Shown here piece by piece: positions 51,000 to 61,699 of a DNA stretch of 64,000 nt. Each line of letters begins with the position of its first letter. Position 1 is the stretch's first letter. Under the pieces are notes generated by a model. The model ran no database searches. It was not told the DNA's origin and worked only from the letters and a program-made list of their open reading frames with translations. The DNA is taken from positions 1 through 64,000 of the forward strand of contig CAJQUW010009193.1 of NCBI GenBank assembly GCA_907163375.1, written 5' to 3'. The DNA is from Prostheceraeus crozeri. Lineage: Eukaryota; Platyhelminthes; Polycladida; Euryleptidae. A program made the translations under genes and the position numbers.

Positions 51000-53900
51000 T
51001 ATATATATGCCATCGCGTAATCCGCTATTGTGAATGTCAGAATAAGCATATCTTTCAGATAAGAAACCTCAGCGATTCATGCACTGTATGATCTAATTAG
51101 CAATGGAGAGGATGACCTTATGATATAGCCCCCGTATTGAGATGGTGAAGACAGTGCAGAGACAATGGTAAAGAGGACGAAGGTGGCCTTGACGATGATA
51201 TATCAAGTATACCTAATTTGTGCATGTACCTACAAAGGTGAACATGTCCATCGAATGTCCTGTAGTAACACAATTGTTAAACAGCAAAATTGTGAGCGAT
51301 CAGTTTGTTTGGCTCTTCTAATATCTTGCATCATGCAAATTTTGTGCAAAGTATTGTAGGAGGTTAACGACATGTGAGATCAGGATCTTTCTCAGTGGGC
51401 ATATCCATAGTTTGAAAACGATGGACACACTCTGACCACACTTGCACCACTATTTTCTTAAGAAGCTTCTTAGTTGCTATTAGTATGGCTTTCTACTCCT
51501 AGTGTGAACCAGAATGTCAATATTTTCAAGACACATAAGCACGGCAAGCACGATTTTGAAAATTACATGGTACATGTGAAAGCTATTTTCAATAATTCTC
51601 TTTTATTTCAGAATATCAACATAAGGCGCCCATGGTTTAGATGAGGAAAACGATTATGAACTCTAAAAAAAGATAAAAAACCAATTGCATTAGAGAAGCC
51701 GGACGTCAGAATTTATATCGGTAGCAATGCGAAACGATGGCAGGCCTATAAACCATTGGATAGTTACACCAAAGCAGCTGCTGCGCCTTGGCTCAAGGTC
51801 TTTCACAAGTGAAATGCTACAAATGCGCTGTGGGATTTTGCGACAAGTGTTTCAAAGCATGCCACATTTGGTGACTTATTTCATGGCGACATGAACTGTT
51901 GAGCATACACACATAAGCAAGATAATAAGCATAAGTCGTTTTACAGAGCAAAATAGGCTTACTAAAGAGGAAATTACTGATATAAGTGCATGTGTGTAAC
52001 GCATGTGTACACTCTAAACCAGCACCTCCTAAATCACACACTGAAGCGAGACTAGTGTTATTGTTCTCTTTAGTATGTCAGCATTCTATTTCACGCAAAC
52101 TCCTAAAATTCTAGTGTGTCGCGCTTTAGGATGCAGATTTCTTCGATTTTAGGAGGTGACAGTTTACAGTGTATTTGCGTGAGTTTTAGAGGCTGTTATA
52201 CACTGCTGTAGAATCTGCTTTATATCATGAAACAATAACACAAACTATTTTTTGAGTAAAACTACAAGTAAAAGTTGAAAATCATACATTACTATAATCT
52301 GAATTTGATTTACATGTAGCCTACATGTAGGTCAATAGTACATCACGCCAGTTGCTGTGAATAATGGATGTGTAAAATGAAATTTGAAATGCACAAGCAA
52401 GACGTTCGCACCAGACAAATTGTAGCTATTGCAGTTTTATAAAGTTCAGTGCCTCAATTTTGCCTTTTATTAACAGATTCAGAATTTACTACTTTTTAGG
52501 AGTGGTAGGAGGCGATGGCATATATATATATATATATGACATCTTCAAAATCGATAAATGGCTTATATCCATTCTAGATGTGAAAATATTCATGTTTCGG
52601 GATGCTTCAAGCTATGTTGATTATGCAAAGAAATCACAGCCGCGTTTAATGGGATAATAATATGTTACTTCAAGAAAAACTTTCCATTCGTGAATAACAA
52701 TTTTACAAATTTTGGCGCACGGCTAGAAATTAAAACAATTCACAATCAGTGTTTCATGCAGAGACGTTCTTCTCTGCAATCTTGGCAATGGTTCAGCTTC
52801 ATTTGAACATGATGCTGCCGACAAATTCCAGAAGCACATAAATCACGCGTATTTTCTTTTTTAAAGTTTCTTTTAATCATAACATAATATTTTCTTTCAG
52901 AAATCATAAATTTCCCATCATCTTGATAATTAGGCTATACACATTGCATTGCGACGTGAATAAGAACTGTGATCTAATGTCAGAAGAGATTTTTCCATTT
53001 CACATGGCAGCAGCAAAATATCCATTATGTATACATATCGCCAGCGGTACAGCATGTCATGCAGACCTTGATGTAGATAGTTCAGGGATTACAATAAAAA
53101 ATAGTGTGATGATAATGCTTGTTAATAGCTGGAAACATGAGGCTTTTTCTGTTCCAGGGTGCGTTGACAACACTCTGATGCTCATGCCATGTAACATCAA
53201 ACAATTTTACGAAGCTTTTTCATGGATTAGCGTTGGATAATAGACTACATTGTACGTTCCCTCGTCAGCAAGATGTCAATAGAGCGCAATTCATTTTTTG
53301 AGCAAAAAGATATTTAGGGCATGGAATAAAACTAAGAACATGCTTAGTATGACAACTAGAATTCGCGACGTGAGTTTGACTGAATAGTGAGTTGGCTTCA
53401 CGTTCGCGTGAATGAATCACAAAGATCAAATTTTACATGTCCGCAGATGACGTGATTTGAAACATGATAGCATGCTGGTGAAAGTTGACGACATGTGGCC
53501 AACTTCATCTCTTTACATTTGCAATTTCACCTGATCCCAATTCAGTGTAGCCCCTTAAATGAAAATTATAGCGCGGTTGTATCCAAATATAATGTAACAC
53601 AGCGTCCTTAGGAAAATATGGGACGCGCATTAGCATGAATGTACATACACTATGCACCTGTGGGACGGATTCCACCAGATGTATCACGCAGTTAATCCAT
53701 TATAAATCATTTTATAGGTGCATGAAGAACTTGTGACTGCAGCTGCATTTACGGTTGTGTGCTATAGCAAACTGCCCCCATAGGCATGTAGAAATGTAAA
53801 ATGTTTGCAGCGAAAGTGTTCGGGCAAAATACTTTCCAGTGTGTTCAAATGCACCCCTTATGGAGATGGCTAAAGTGCTTTCATGAGAGGGTTCGTTTAG

Positions 53901-54400
53901 TCAAATAACCTTGTTCGACTTAGCAAATGCTTGAATGATGTTCTATCTCTCTTGGATCGGCTAACACAGCTTCCTATGCCGATCGATTAAATGGGAAATA
54001 CATACTTACCATGCTTGCGCACACTCATGGGCGATGTAGCACGGTATATGCCATGGTATCTGCAGAACAAACAACATGGTGACGCGCAAGTATCTATCAG
54101 TTCAGTTCTCAAAGAAAGCACTTTGGCATGCGAGAGACATGCCTGGAGCGCTACTTGTAAATGCATCAGACCAATTGTGCGTACTTGCCTTTATCTCCAA
54201 ATGCGCACCCACCTAGACCACGCATTTCTTATTTCGGACCTTCAAATTCACTATAAACGTTATAATATATATTTCTGAAGAAATTATTTATGAAAAGAAT
54301 AATCCTCAAAAAGTCAGAAAACAGTTTTTGTCTCATGAGCTATGTAAGTTTACAGAAACCGCAGATGAATCAGGTCTGATCGATCATGCATTGGCCCCCT
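51000..54400. other. No supported gene over 3.4 kb
   Basis: No recognised domain. A 105-residue plus frame at 52923-53240 follows a TTTTCTTTCAG acceptor-like site at about 52900 and could be a host exon, but it has no motif I recognise. A TA microsatellite lies at about 52519-52537. Confidence 0.35.
52923..53240 (+). CDS. Hypothetical exon or ORF, unknown
   Basis: 105 codons with ordinary composition, including several Cys, His and Met residues, preceded by a pyrimidine-rich AG site about 20 bp upstream. No domain, no homologous second copy in the window and no supporting promoter. It may be chance. Confidence 0.15.
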   Translation: MIIRLYTLHCDVNKNCDLMSEEIFPFHMAAAKYPLCIHIASGTACHADLDVDSSGITIKNSVMIMLVNSWKHEAFSVPGCVDNTLMLMPCNIKQFYEAFSWISVG

Positions 54401-54413
54401 ATAGTCCGGCAGC

Positions 54414-55132
54414 CAGAACGAGTTTCTGCAGGGAAACGAGCGAAAAAGTGAGATTCAGAAGAAATGTGTACACTCTACTACTACTACTACGATCCGCTCT
54501 GCCGTTCTAGGTCTAGTGAGTTCTCTTGTCAGACAGGATAAAAAAAACACAACAAAAATCCAATGGGATGCAGATTGCAGTTTTTTTTTTAAAATAATTC
54601 TGTAATGTCTTTTCTTAAACTAAAAAAAAAGTAAAAGCCAGATAATAATTTTTGATATGGGGAATGGGTTAACATCATTCTATATCATGCATGTGCTTTT
54701 ATCATGTATCTCATCGGCAATGTGTGTGAGTGAATGTGTGAATTGTGCATAAAAAGTTTCAAAAAAATTGTGTTCCGCCGACCCGAGGCACGCCAAATCT
54801 AAAATTAAATGTGCTTTATTTACAGGACAGGAGTGCGTGGACATGGGAGGGACCTAAGACATTCCATATCAAAATTAAAAGACACTGGCTAGTAGTTTTT
54901 TTCGTTTAATCAGAGAAAAAAAAACAGGAATTTTTTCATTTAAAAAAAAATCTGCGCTGTCCCATTGGAATTACATGTTGTGTTTTTCTTTCTGTGTCTG
55001 ACAAGAGAAAGAAAATAGAATAAGCGCAGACGGTGACCTATTCGCAGTAGCGATAGGGTAGGGTGTACATCATTTTGTGAACTTCACACTTTCCCTCTCG
55101 TTCCTGCATCTCGCTTCCTCTGGCTGCCGGAC
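54414..55132. mobile_element. TA-flanked foldback MITE, 719 bp (GTCCGGCAGCC family, copy 1)
   Basis: Ends GTCCGGCAGCCAGA and its complement GGCTGCCGGAC, with TA on both sides (54412-54413, 55133-55134). The inverted arms extend over about 230 bp with a moderate number of differences. A second copy lies at 59873-60595. Non-coding. Confidence 0.8.
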
Positions 55133-55134
55133 TA

Positions 55135-55380
55135 CTATGTGAAAGACAATCAAAATGATGACTGATTTACAAGTCAACTGACACAACGTTTCGGGGGTCT
55201 CGAAATATCTACGCAATTATCCGAGGCTCATGATTTTCATGTTCGGTGTACTGGTTCTATGAACTCTACCGCAGGGTTTTATCATAAACTGCTGGATAAC
55301 AGAGCTCTGAACGGGGAACACTATACATGAACATTAGAAGGTTGCATAGATATCTACCATGCTGAGTTAGAAAATAGTCT
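55135..55380. other. Short unassigned interval
   Basis: No gene. The minus strand contains CCCCGAAACGTTGTGTCAG (about 55200), a GAAACGT word of the kind seen at Penelope-associated repeat ends, without a complete hammerhead. Confidence 0.3.
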
Positions 55381-55424
55381 ATTGATGCAATAACATCTAT
55401 TCCAACTCCTGACTGAATACAGTC

Positions 55425-55630
55425 AAAATGTCAATATTTGGTTGGTCCTCCTCTGACCTTCAGGAAACTTTCTATACGTTGCGCAATGGACGTTTGCTAA
55501 TTTCCGTTTGAGCTGTTGTGGCTTCCGTTGAGCTACTCGCTCCTTTACCACAGCCCAGCAGATCTCGATGATGTTCGAATCTGGAGAACTGCCGTGCCAT
55601 GGTTCTAAGTCTTCGACACGAAAATTTGAT
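55425..55630 (-). pseudogene. Tc1-like transposase C-terminus (left half, inverted)
   Basis: The minus strand reads EDLEPWHGSSPDSNIIEICW then VVKERVAQRKP before frame decay; it corresponds to the right half codon for codon, with about one change in four to five residues. The acidic motif is damaged (Asn lost after Glu). Confidence 0.7.
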
Positions 55631-55766
55631 AGCCAATATCGAACAAACCTTGCCGAATGTCACCGTGATCAGATTTGCCATTCACGAATATCTAGTCATA
55701 TTTGAAGCGTGTCTTCGAGTATTTAACGGTACAGGCTGGCGTTGATTAAAGCAAGAACACTGAATA

Positions 55767-56015
55767 TTGCTGTCAGATTTTGGCATCGAAGACTTGGAGC
55801 CATGGCGCGGTAGTTCTCCAGATTTGAACCTCATTGAGAACTGCTGGGATGTGGTGAAGAAGCGAGTAACTCAACGGAAACCCACTTCTCTGAATGATCT
55901 CAAGAAGACGGTATTGGAAGTATGGATCACCAAAAATAGCGAAGAGTTTTGCAGGAAGTTGATTGAATCCATGCCGCAAAGCATAGAAACTGGAGGAGGA
56001 CCAACCGAATGTTGA
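55767..56015 (+). pseudogene. Tc1-like transposase C-terminus (right half)
   Basis: 82 codons containing SPDLNLIENCWDVVKKRV, the last acidic motif of the Tc1 DD34E catalytic domain (Pro-Asp-Leu-Asn-x-Ile-Glu-Asn), and ending CRKLIESMPQSIE, the usual Tc1 C-terminus, and a stop. The N-terminal DNA-binding and first catalytic motifs are missing. Confidence 0.8.
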
Positions 56016-56176
56016 CATTCTGACTGTATTGTTGAAGTATAACTTGAGATTTCTTTTTTTTGAAGCGTTGCTAGTGAAAGCCACGATACTATCCTGGGCA
56101 CATATTTCAGGAGTTGGAATAGACGTTATTGCATCAATATACATGTACTTGTACTGAGGGTATTTTCTAATTCAAA

Positions 56177-56563
56177 TTGAAAATTATGTTAATCAAATGG
56201 CCAGCATGGTACATTGGTTTACGTGGAATAGGAACTTTCAGCGCAGCGTGTGAATCTATAGAAATCGAATTGTCTGTAATGCATGAAGTGAACAATGATG
56301 TATCACGTCAATATAATTTTGTGTTGCAGATGACTGGATCTACATATTTTCAATCGTTCAATGGAGCTTTCTATTTCGCACGAGCAGATGTAGATTTCGA
56401 TGCCACCTCCAGTTGTATACCGCTTCCCCGCTCAAAAATGTACTGTCTCTATGTCCATGATTCATCTTCAGAAATTATCGTAACTTCAAATCGTACTTCA
56501 AATTTACATGCAGTAATAAATGCATCTTCAAAACTAGAAATACTGTATTTGTACTGTATTTGA
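56177..56563 (+). CDS. Hypothetical ORF, 128 codons
   Basis: Uninterrupted frame with ordinary composition. A TTTTGTGTTGCAG acceptor-like site lies inside it at about 56330, so an exon starting at MTGSTYFQSF is conceivable. No domain is recognised; it lies just outside the palindromic Tc1 element. One of few frames here that could be host coding. Confidence 0.2.
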   Translation: MKIMLIKWPAWYIGLRGIGTFSAACESIEIELSVMHEVNNDVSRQYNFVLQMTGSTYFQSFNGAFYFARADVDFDATSSCIPLPRSKMYCLYVHDSSSEIIVTSNRTSNLHAVINASSKLEILYLYCI

Positions 56564-56569
56564 AGTCTG

Positions 56570-58240
56570 CATTTTGCAGTAAGCTATCATCGTAATATTT
56601 AAAGTAATGTCAAAAACTATCGTAGCTGGTATGCCTTTCATGAAGTCGCATGTATGATCATCTACAAAATTAAATTCTTCAGTTTGACATGCTTCCGCCT
56701 CTGCTAATGGAGGAAGCTTTTGTTACCGAATCATTGCTCCAATATTCAGCTAACACAGAGCAAATGAAAAGTGACATCAACTGATGAATTTTAAATCATA
56801 TCCTCGTCAGGAACATATTATATCAAGTAATCGGCTAAAAGCTGTTGACGGCACTATGTGGACTGTCTATCTTCAGATTACGAAACCAATTAAGTACCAA
56901 TTTCCAAGCCGGAAGTTACTAGGATAGACAAAATGTAAGCTAATCATTAGCTCTCTAATTCATTGGATAGCATTATTTCCAAGAAATATTTGGATGGAAG
57001 ATTATCTAACCAATTAGAAGCGCTGTCTTAGGAAGATGATGTTGGCTCTGTTGGATAATTCGCTTGTGAGGGAAGATTGCATGTTCTCTCGCTCTCGACA
57101 TGGATTTATTCAGATAATCACCAAAAATGTCATTTTCACTTACTAAAATTCGCAACATTGGTCTAATGTGCAAAATAAGTGCATGGAATTTGTAGCGAGG
57201 AATTGGAGCATCGGAGGAGATAATTGGAAAATCGAAAAATTTACCGCTTGTTTGTATCAATGCTAGCAAGTCTCATAAATTATAAACTAAATTCCTCAGT
57301 GTAGGTTGCCTATCCACGAGTGTTACAGTGCACGCTTAATCATGAACAATATCTTCAGATTTAATTCTTACACAAGCCGTCACAGACAGAATTGAACTCT
57401 TGACAGCATAATGAGTGACGTTCAGTTCAAACTCAGCATGTACGAGATACATAATTAGCCCATTGAGATCATTAGCATTGACTTCTTGATTCTATATTGC
57501 GGTTCAAAAACTGCATTTATTCGTAGTGTATGGTAGAATAAGCATTTAGTGAATATCTGAAGAAGTTCTAGAATGCTAACTGTTACTCTCAACTTAAAAG
57601 GTTTCCTTCAATTTTGCACCATTTAAGTGCAAGCTCAATTCGATGGCGAATTGCATTTGATCTTCCAGTACGTTCATAACCAATTTCTCACACTAGCAAT
57701 GTGAAAATATGATGTGTATGACCCTCATAATCGGAGAAAATTGAATTAATTTTAGTTACTAAATATGCGTTTGGGCTGTGCGCGATGCACCGGTTCTCGG
57801 GCTGATGCACCGAAATGTAATAATCATGATTAAATGATGCTTTGCTATAAAGTTTTATTTAAAAGTGCCTCATTTTATCTGTTATGTTAGTCACAGCAAA
57901 TTGGAGAGAAAACTAGTTTAAGCATATACTGTATAATTAATCCAACCGAGATCATTATTAAATTCTATTTATTAATTCAATTTAAAGTTTAAATATCTGT
58001 CGTGAAATGACACTTTTGAAAATCACGGCTATGTAACAAAATAACCGATGCTTTTCCTGATGTTGAGAGGTTGAAAATATGAAAAGGTTGACGAAAATTG
58101 GATAATTCAAGTTCATGATAAATAATTTTTGGGCCACGGAATCCCAATACTCGAAGAATTACAAAAGTCTTACAGTGAATGCCGCGAACCCTGCTGTTGC
58201 TACTCATGCTAAGATATAGGCTATCTTGGTATTCCATTGG
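56570..58240. other. No gene recognised
   Basis: AT-rich DNA without a supported feature. Confidence 0.35.
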
Positions 58241-58289
58241 CCGGCAGTCCTTCCGTGGGATTTTCTTCTTGGTTACTTGAAGCCGAGTA

Positions 58290-58560
58290 CAGTATTTCTT
58301 CTTTTTTGTGAAAAACGCCTCAAAATAGGTATAAAATGCTTAAATTTAAATTTAAATTGCGCAACATTTCGGAAGTCTTGGTCAAGTACAAGTACAAATG
58401 AGCCAAATCAGGCTTTACAAACATCAAAGATCATAATATACAAAATTTAAATGTAGGCTCTAACTAATGTAAAATTTACAGATATCTATCACTACAGAAG
58501 GAGGAAATACTTAAAGAAATCTTATTTAACCTAGCATCGAAAAACACATGAAGAAAAAGC
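58290..58560 (+). repeat. Penelope-associated inverted repeat, left copy
   Basis: Matches 61443-61690 in reverse complement over about 250 bp, including CGCCTCAAAATAGGTATAAA, ATGAGCCAAATCAGGCTTTA and TATCACTACAGAAGGAGGAA. Penelope-like elements often carry long terminal repeats in direct or inverted order, which fits the endonuclease relic directly to the right. Confidence 0.7.
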
Positions 58561-58827
58561 ATATTATATGGGAATGCAAAAGACAGAACTTCCAGTGGAC
58601 TTCCAAGACTTCCAGTGGGTGTGACATTGAGACCAGCAAAAGAATGTCTTGCCTGCCCTCGACATTGCAGAACATGTGCATCAGCATCATTTCCAAACAG
58701 CTCTAATAAGAAATCATGCATAATACTGTACAAAATACCATACCAACAATGCCAAAAATGTTACATAGGTCAAACGAACACAACCATGAGATTGAGAATC
58801 TGCGACCACATAACATCACATGACTGA
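58560..58827 (+). pseudogene. Penelope-like element GIY-YIG endonuclease fragment
   Basis: The plus frame 58615-58827 reads a cysteine segment (CLACPRHCRTC), then ILYKIPYQQCQKCYIGQTN and RLRICDH. The YKI...YIGQT pair with two cysteines between (CQKC) and the following Arg and His are the GIY-YIG endonuclease pattern specific to Penelope-like retroelements, where it follows the reverse transcriptase. The RT part is absent: the repeat at 58290-58560 adjoins instead, so the copy is truncated. Confidence 0.75.
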
Positions 58828-59518
58828 GCTGTGTTCCAAAATAAACAGACTCACCCTGGATTGGTAGATTTTAATTGGTAAATAATAAGAAATATACGTG
58901 TGGCTGCTGAATCCATTTTCATAATGAAGGAAGCCAATTCAATGAATGTCTGTAAGGTATTTTCATCCTTCTTATCACAGTTTTCAATATATTATAGTTT
59001 TGTGCTCTTCTTGAAATTCTATCATCAATTCCTCTTTACTTGTACATAGACTTTTTCCACTGCCATATAATATATACTACTCAACTTTTGATAAGGATCA
59101 CCTAATGATAAACCAGCAACATTTGTTAAGAAGGAATTCTGTTAAAAACTGAATGTAAAATTTTTAACTTGAGCTGAGATTTTGCATTATTCTGGTATGA
59201 CTTGAGATCATGGACATGATACTTAAATGGTACAATTATGTATAATTCATGGATATCCTTGATGAACACTGACATAGGGCCTACATTAATTCATTGTGAA
59301 AGTGAATTTTTTAAGCTGCTTTTGAAATCTTTTGACGTCAAATGTTGATTATGAAATTTCAAATCGATTTTGCACTGTGAAGTTGGCAAAGAAATGACAG
59401 GTACAACACTAGCGATCAGATGAAGACTTCACATTTCTGACTTTCGCTCAGGATCAACAGGTGTGTGCTGTCCATCACATTAACTGGAATATCGACGATT
59501 GGAGTCCCATGTTGTAGA

Positions 59519-59821
59519 GGCACTACTGCAGTTTAGTGCACCCTCTATGAAAGAGACGGAAACGCGCCTACTGCAGTTTAGTGCACCCTAAAACAACGGC
59601 GCATTCTCCCGCAAACGATGACTACGCACATTACACCGAAGCGCGCGCTCGGTGTAATGTGCGAAGACGAAGACGAAGACACAAAGACACTCATTTATAA
59701 CTATAGGGAAGAACGAACGGCATTCATTCTGTTGATTAAATCATGTTGTTCTCACATGCATTTTAGGGTGCACTAAACTGCAGTAGGGGTGAAAGAGGGT
59801 GCACTAAACTGCAGTAGTGCC
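59519..59821. mobile_element. 303-bp foldback MITE with 8-bp duplication
   Basis: Ends GGCACTACTGCAGTTTAGTG and its complement; the same ACTGCAGTTTAGTGCACCCT word occurs again 45 bp further in on both sides. Flanking 8-mers GTTGTAGA are identical (59511-59518 and 59822-59829). A palindrome (TTACACCGAAGCGCGCGCTC / GGTGTAA) marks the centre. The 8-bp duplication points to hAT or a related superfamily. It split the Tc1 transposase frame. Confidence 0.88.
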
Positions 59822-59872
59822 GTTGTAGACTGATGTTAAGATTTTATCTGGATATGACTGATGTACGAGATA

Positions 59873-60595
59873 GTCCGGCAGCCAGAACGAATTTCTGTAG
59901 GGAACGTGGCCGAAAGTGAGAGTTTCATAGAATGATGTGCACCCTATGCCTACTACGAATCGGTACGTCTGCCGAGTTCTAGTGAGTTCCTCTTCTTTTC
60001 AGACACGATCAAAGAAAAACACATGTAAATCCAATGGGACGCAGATTGCAGTTTTTGGCTAAAATGAAATTTTGTATGTTTTCTATGATTAAGCAAAAAG
60101 TACTCAGCCCAGAGTCATAATTTTTGGCATGGAATGTCTTCAGGTCATTTCATATGATGTGCATGTGCTTTTATCATGCATCTAGTCGGCAATGTATGTG
60201 AGAATGCGGTTGAATGTGGATAAAGTTGCTCAAAATGTTTGTGTTTGCCGACATTAAGAGGCTCGCCAAATCTAAATGCGTTTAGTTTTATAGACAGGAA
60301 TGCATGAAAATGAAGGGAAATGACCTGAAGACATTCCATGCCAAAAATTATGACTCTAGACTTAATAATTTTCGCTTAATCATAGAAAACATACAAAATT
60401 TCATTTTAGCCAAAAACTGCAATCTGCGTCCCATTGGATTTACATGTGTTTTTCTTTGATCGTGTCTGACAAGAAGAGGAACTCACTAGAACTCGGCAGA
60501 CGTGCCGATTCGTAGTAGGCATAGGGTGTACATCATTCTGTGAAAGTCTCACTTTCGGCCTCGTTCCCTGCAGAAACTCGTTCTGGCTGCCGGAC
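59873..60595. mobile_element. TA-flanked foldback MITE, 723 bp (GTCCGGCAGCC family, copy 2)
   Basis: Second copy of the 54414-55132 family, with better preserved inverted arms (about 300 bp per side nearly complementary) and TA flanks (59871-59872, 60596-60597). Inserted within the Tc1 transposase, 42 bp after the previous MITE's duplication. Confidence 0.85.
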
Positions 60596-60599
60596 TAGA

Positions 60600-60978
60600 G
60601 AATGAGTTTGAAGACATCGGAATCAGAGGTTTCAGTTCAACAAGATTTCTTGTCATAGTAGGTTATGCAAGACAAAACAGACTTGTACATTTAGCAAGAG
60701 CCAGATATCGCGATGAAATTCCGCAACATGTAGACTAGCCGAATACCGGTGCCATTGCCACGATTTTCCTTCTGATGGATGACAATGCACGGACGGCCAT
60801 AGTTGTGAACCAGTATCTCGAAAAAGAAACAATTGAACGCATAATTTGGCCAGCGACATCCCCAACTGCAAACTCAATGTCATGTGTGGAACATAATAGA
60901 CGAAGATTGAGAGCTTGTATGAATCTGCTCCGATCCTTTCAAGAGTTGCGAATTGAATTGGAAAAAGGAATCGGATAG
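60600..60978 (+). pseudogene. Tc1-like transposase relic
   Basis: The frame at 60775-60978 reads MDDNARTAIVVNQYLEKETI then IIWPATSPTANSMSCVEHNR, the second and third catalytic motifs of a Tc1 DD34E transposase (Asp-Asn-Ala-Arg, Trp-Pro-x-x-Ser-Pro, Ile/Val-Glu-His). The Pro-Asp-Leu-Asn box has decayed. Earlier parts (INWNIDDWSPML at about 59480) lie on the far side of the nested MITEs. Confidence 0.75.
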
Positions 60979-61442
60979 GTTCTCAGTTTGATATCAGGAA
61001 ATTCATTCAAGAGGCGCTGGTAAGGTCGCTATCAAAGCGACAGGAAACCACACTCGCTAGTAATTCCTTAATTGCCTTTTATAACTTTTCTTCCGTCTAG
61101 GTATGCTTGGATTTTGAGTCTGAATATAAATCCTAATACAGTAAGTTTGAATGTTTCATTGAAATGAGCCAACATCGATGTATGGGTGCGCTTGTACATG
61201 CAGCACAGTGTGTAATGCGTCTATCGGTGCACTGTATATTCATCACTGATATCTATGAATGGTAGGTTCTTGCAAATGCAAGGATCTCATCAAGTCAATA
61301 TCTATGGCAACATGACATGTAGGAATAATCATTTAAGTAAATTAGCAATCCATCTTTTAAAAGTAAAACATTTAAATCATTTGAATATAGAATTCACAGT
61401 AAATTTTGATGCGATCCTTATCAAAAGTTGAGTAGTATACTT

Positions 61443-61690
61443 TCCTTCATGTGTTTTTAGATGCTAGGTTAAGTAAGATTGCTTTAGGTATTTCCTCCTT
61501 CTGTAGTGATAGATATCTGTAAATTTTACATTAGTTAGGACCTGCATTTAAATTTTGTATATTATGATATTTGATGTTTGTAAAGCCTGATTTGGCTCAT
61601 TTGTTCTTGTGCGTGACCAAGACTTCCAAAACGTCGGGCAATTAAGCATTTTATACCTATTTTGAGGCGTTTTTCGCAGAAAAAAAGAAA
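61443..61690 (-). repeat. Penelope-associated inverted repeat, right copy
   Basis: Inverted partner of 58290-58560. Between the two lie the GIY-YIG fragment and a later Tc1-like insertion. The plus strand carries AAAACGTCGGGCAATTAAGC, a GAAACGT-like word often found at Penelope repeat ends. Confidence 0.7.
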
Positions 61691-61699
61691 AAAAATGTT

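Larger units (their letters stand above)
55382..56137. mobile_element. Palindromic Tc1-like element built from two transposase tails
   Basis: Terminal inverted repeats TTGATGCAATAACATCTATT and the near-complement at the right end, flanked by TA (55380-55381 and 56138-56139). Each half encodes the same C-terminal piece of a Tc1 transposase pointing outward: minus strand at about 55630-55425 and plus strand at 55767-56015. A full Tc1 would have one transposase in the middle, so this is a head-to-head foldback derivative. Confidence 0.75.
59077..61435. mobile_element. Tc1-like element with two nested MITEs
   Basis: Terminal repeats CTACTCAACTTTTGATAAGG at the left and its complement at the right, flanked by TA (59075-59076, 61436-61437). 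Without the two nested MITEs and their duplications it is about 1.3 kb, a normal Tc1 size. It carries a decayed DD34E transposase on the plus strand. It lies between the two halves of the Penelope inverted repeat. Confidence 0.8.
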
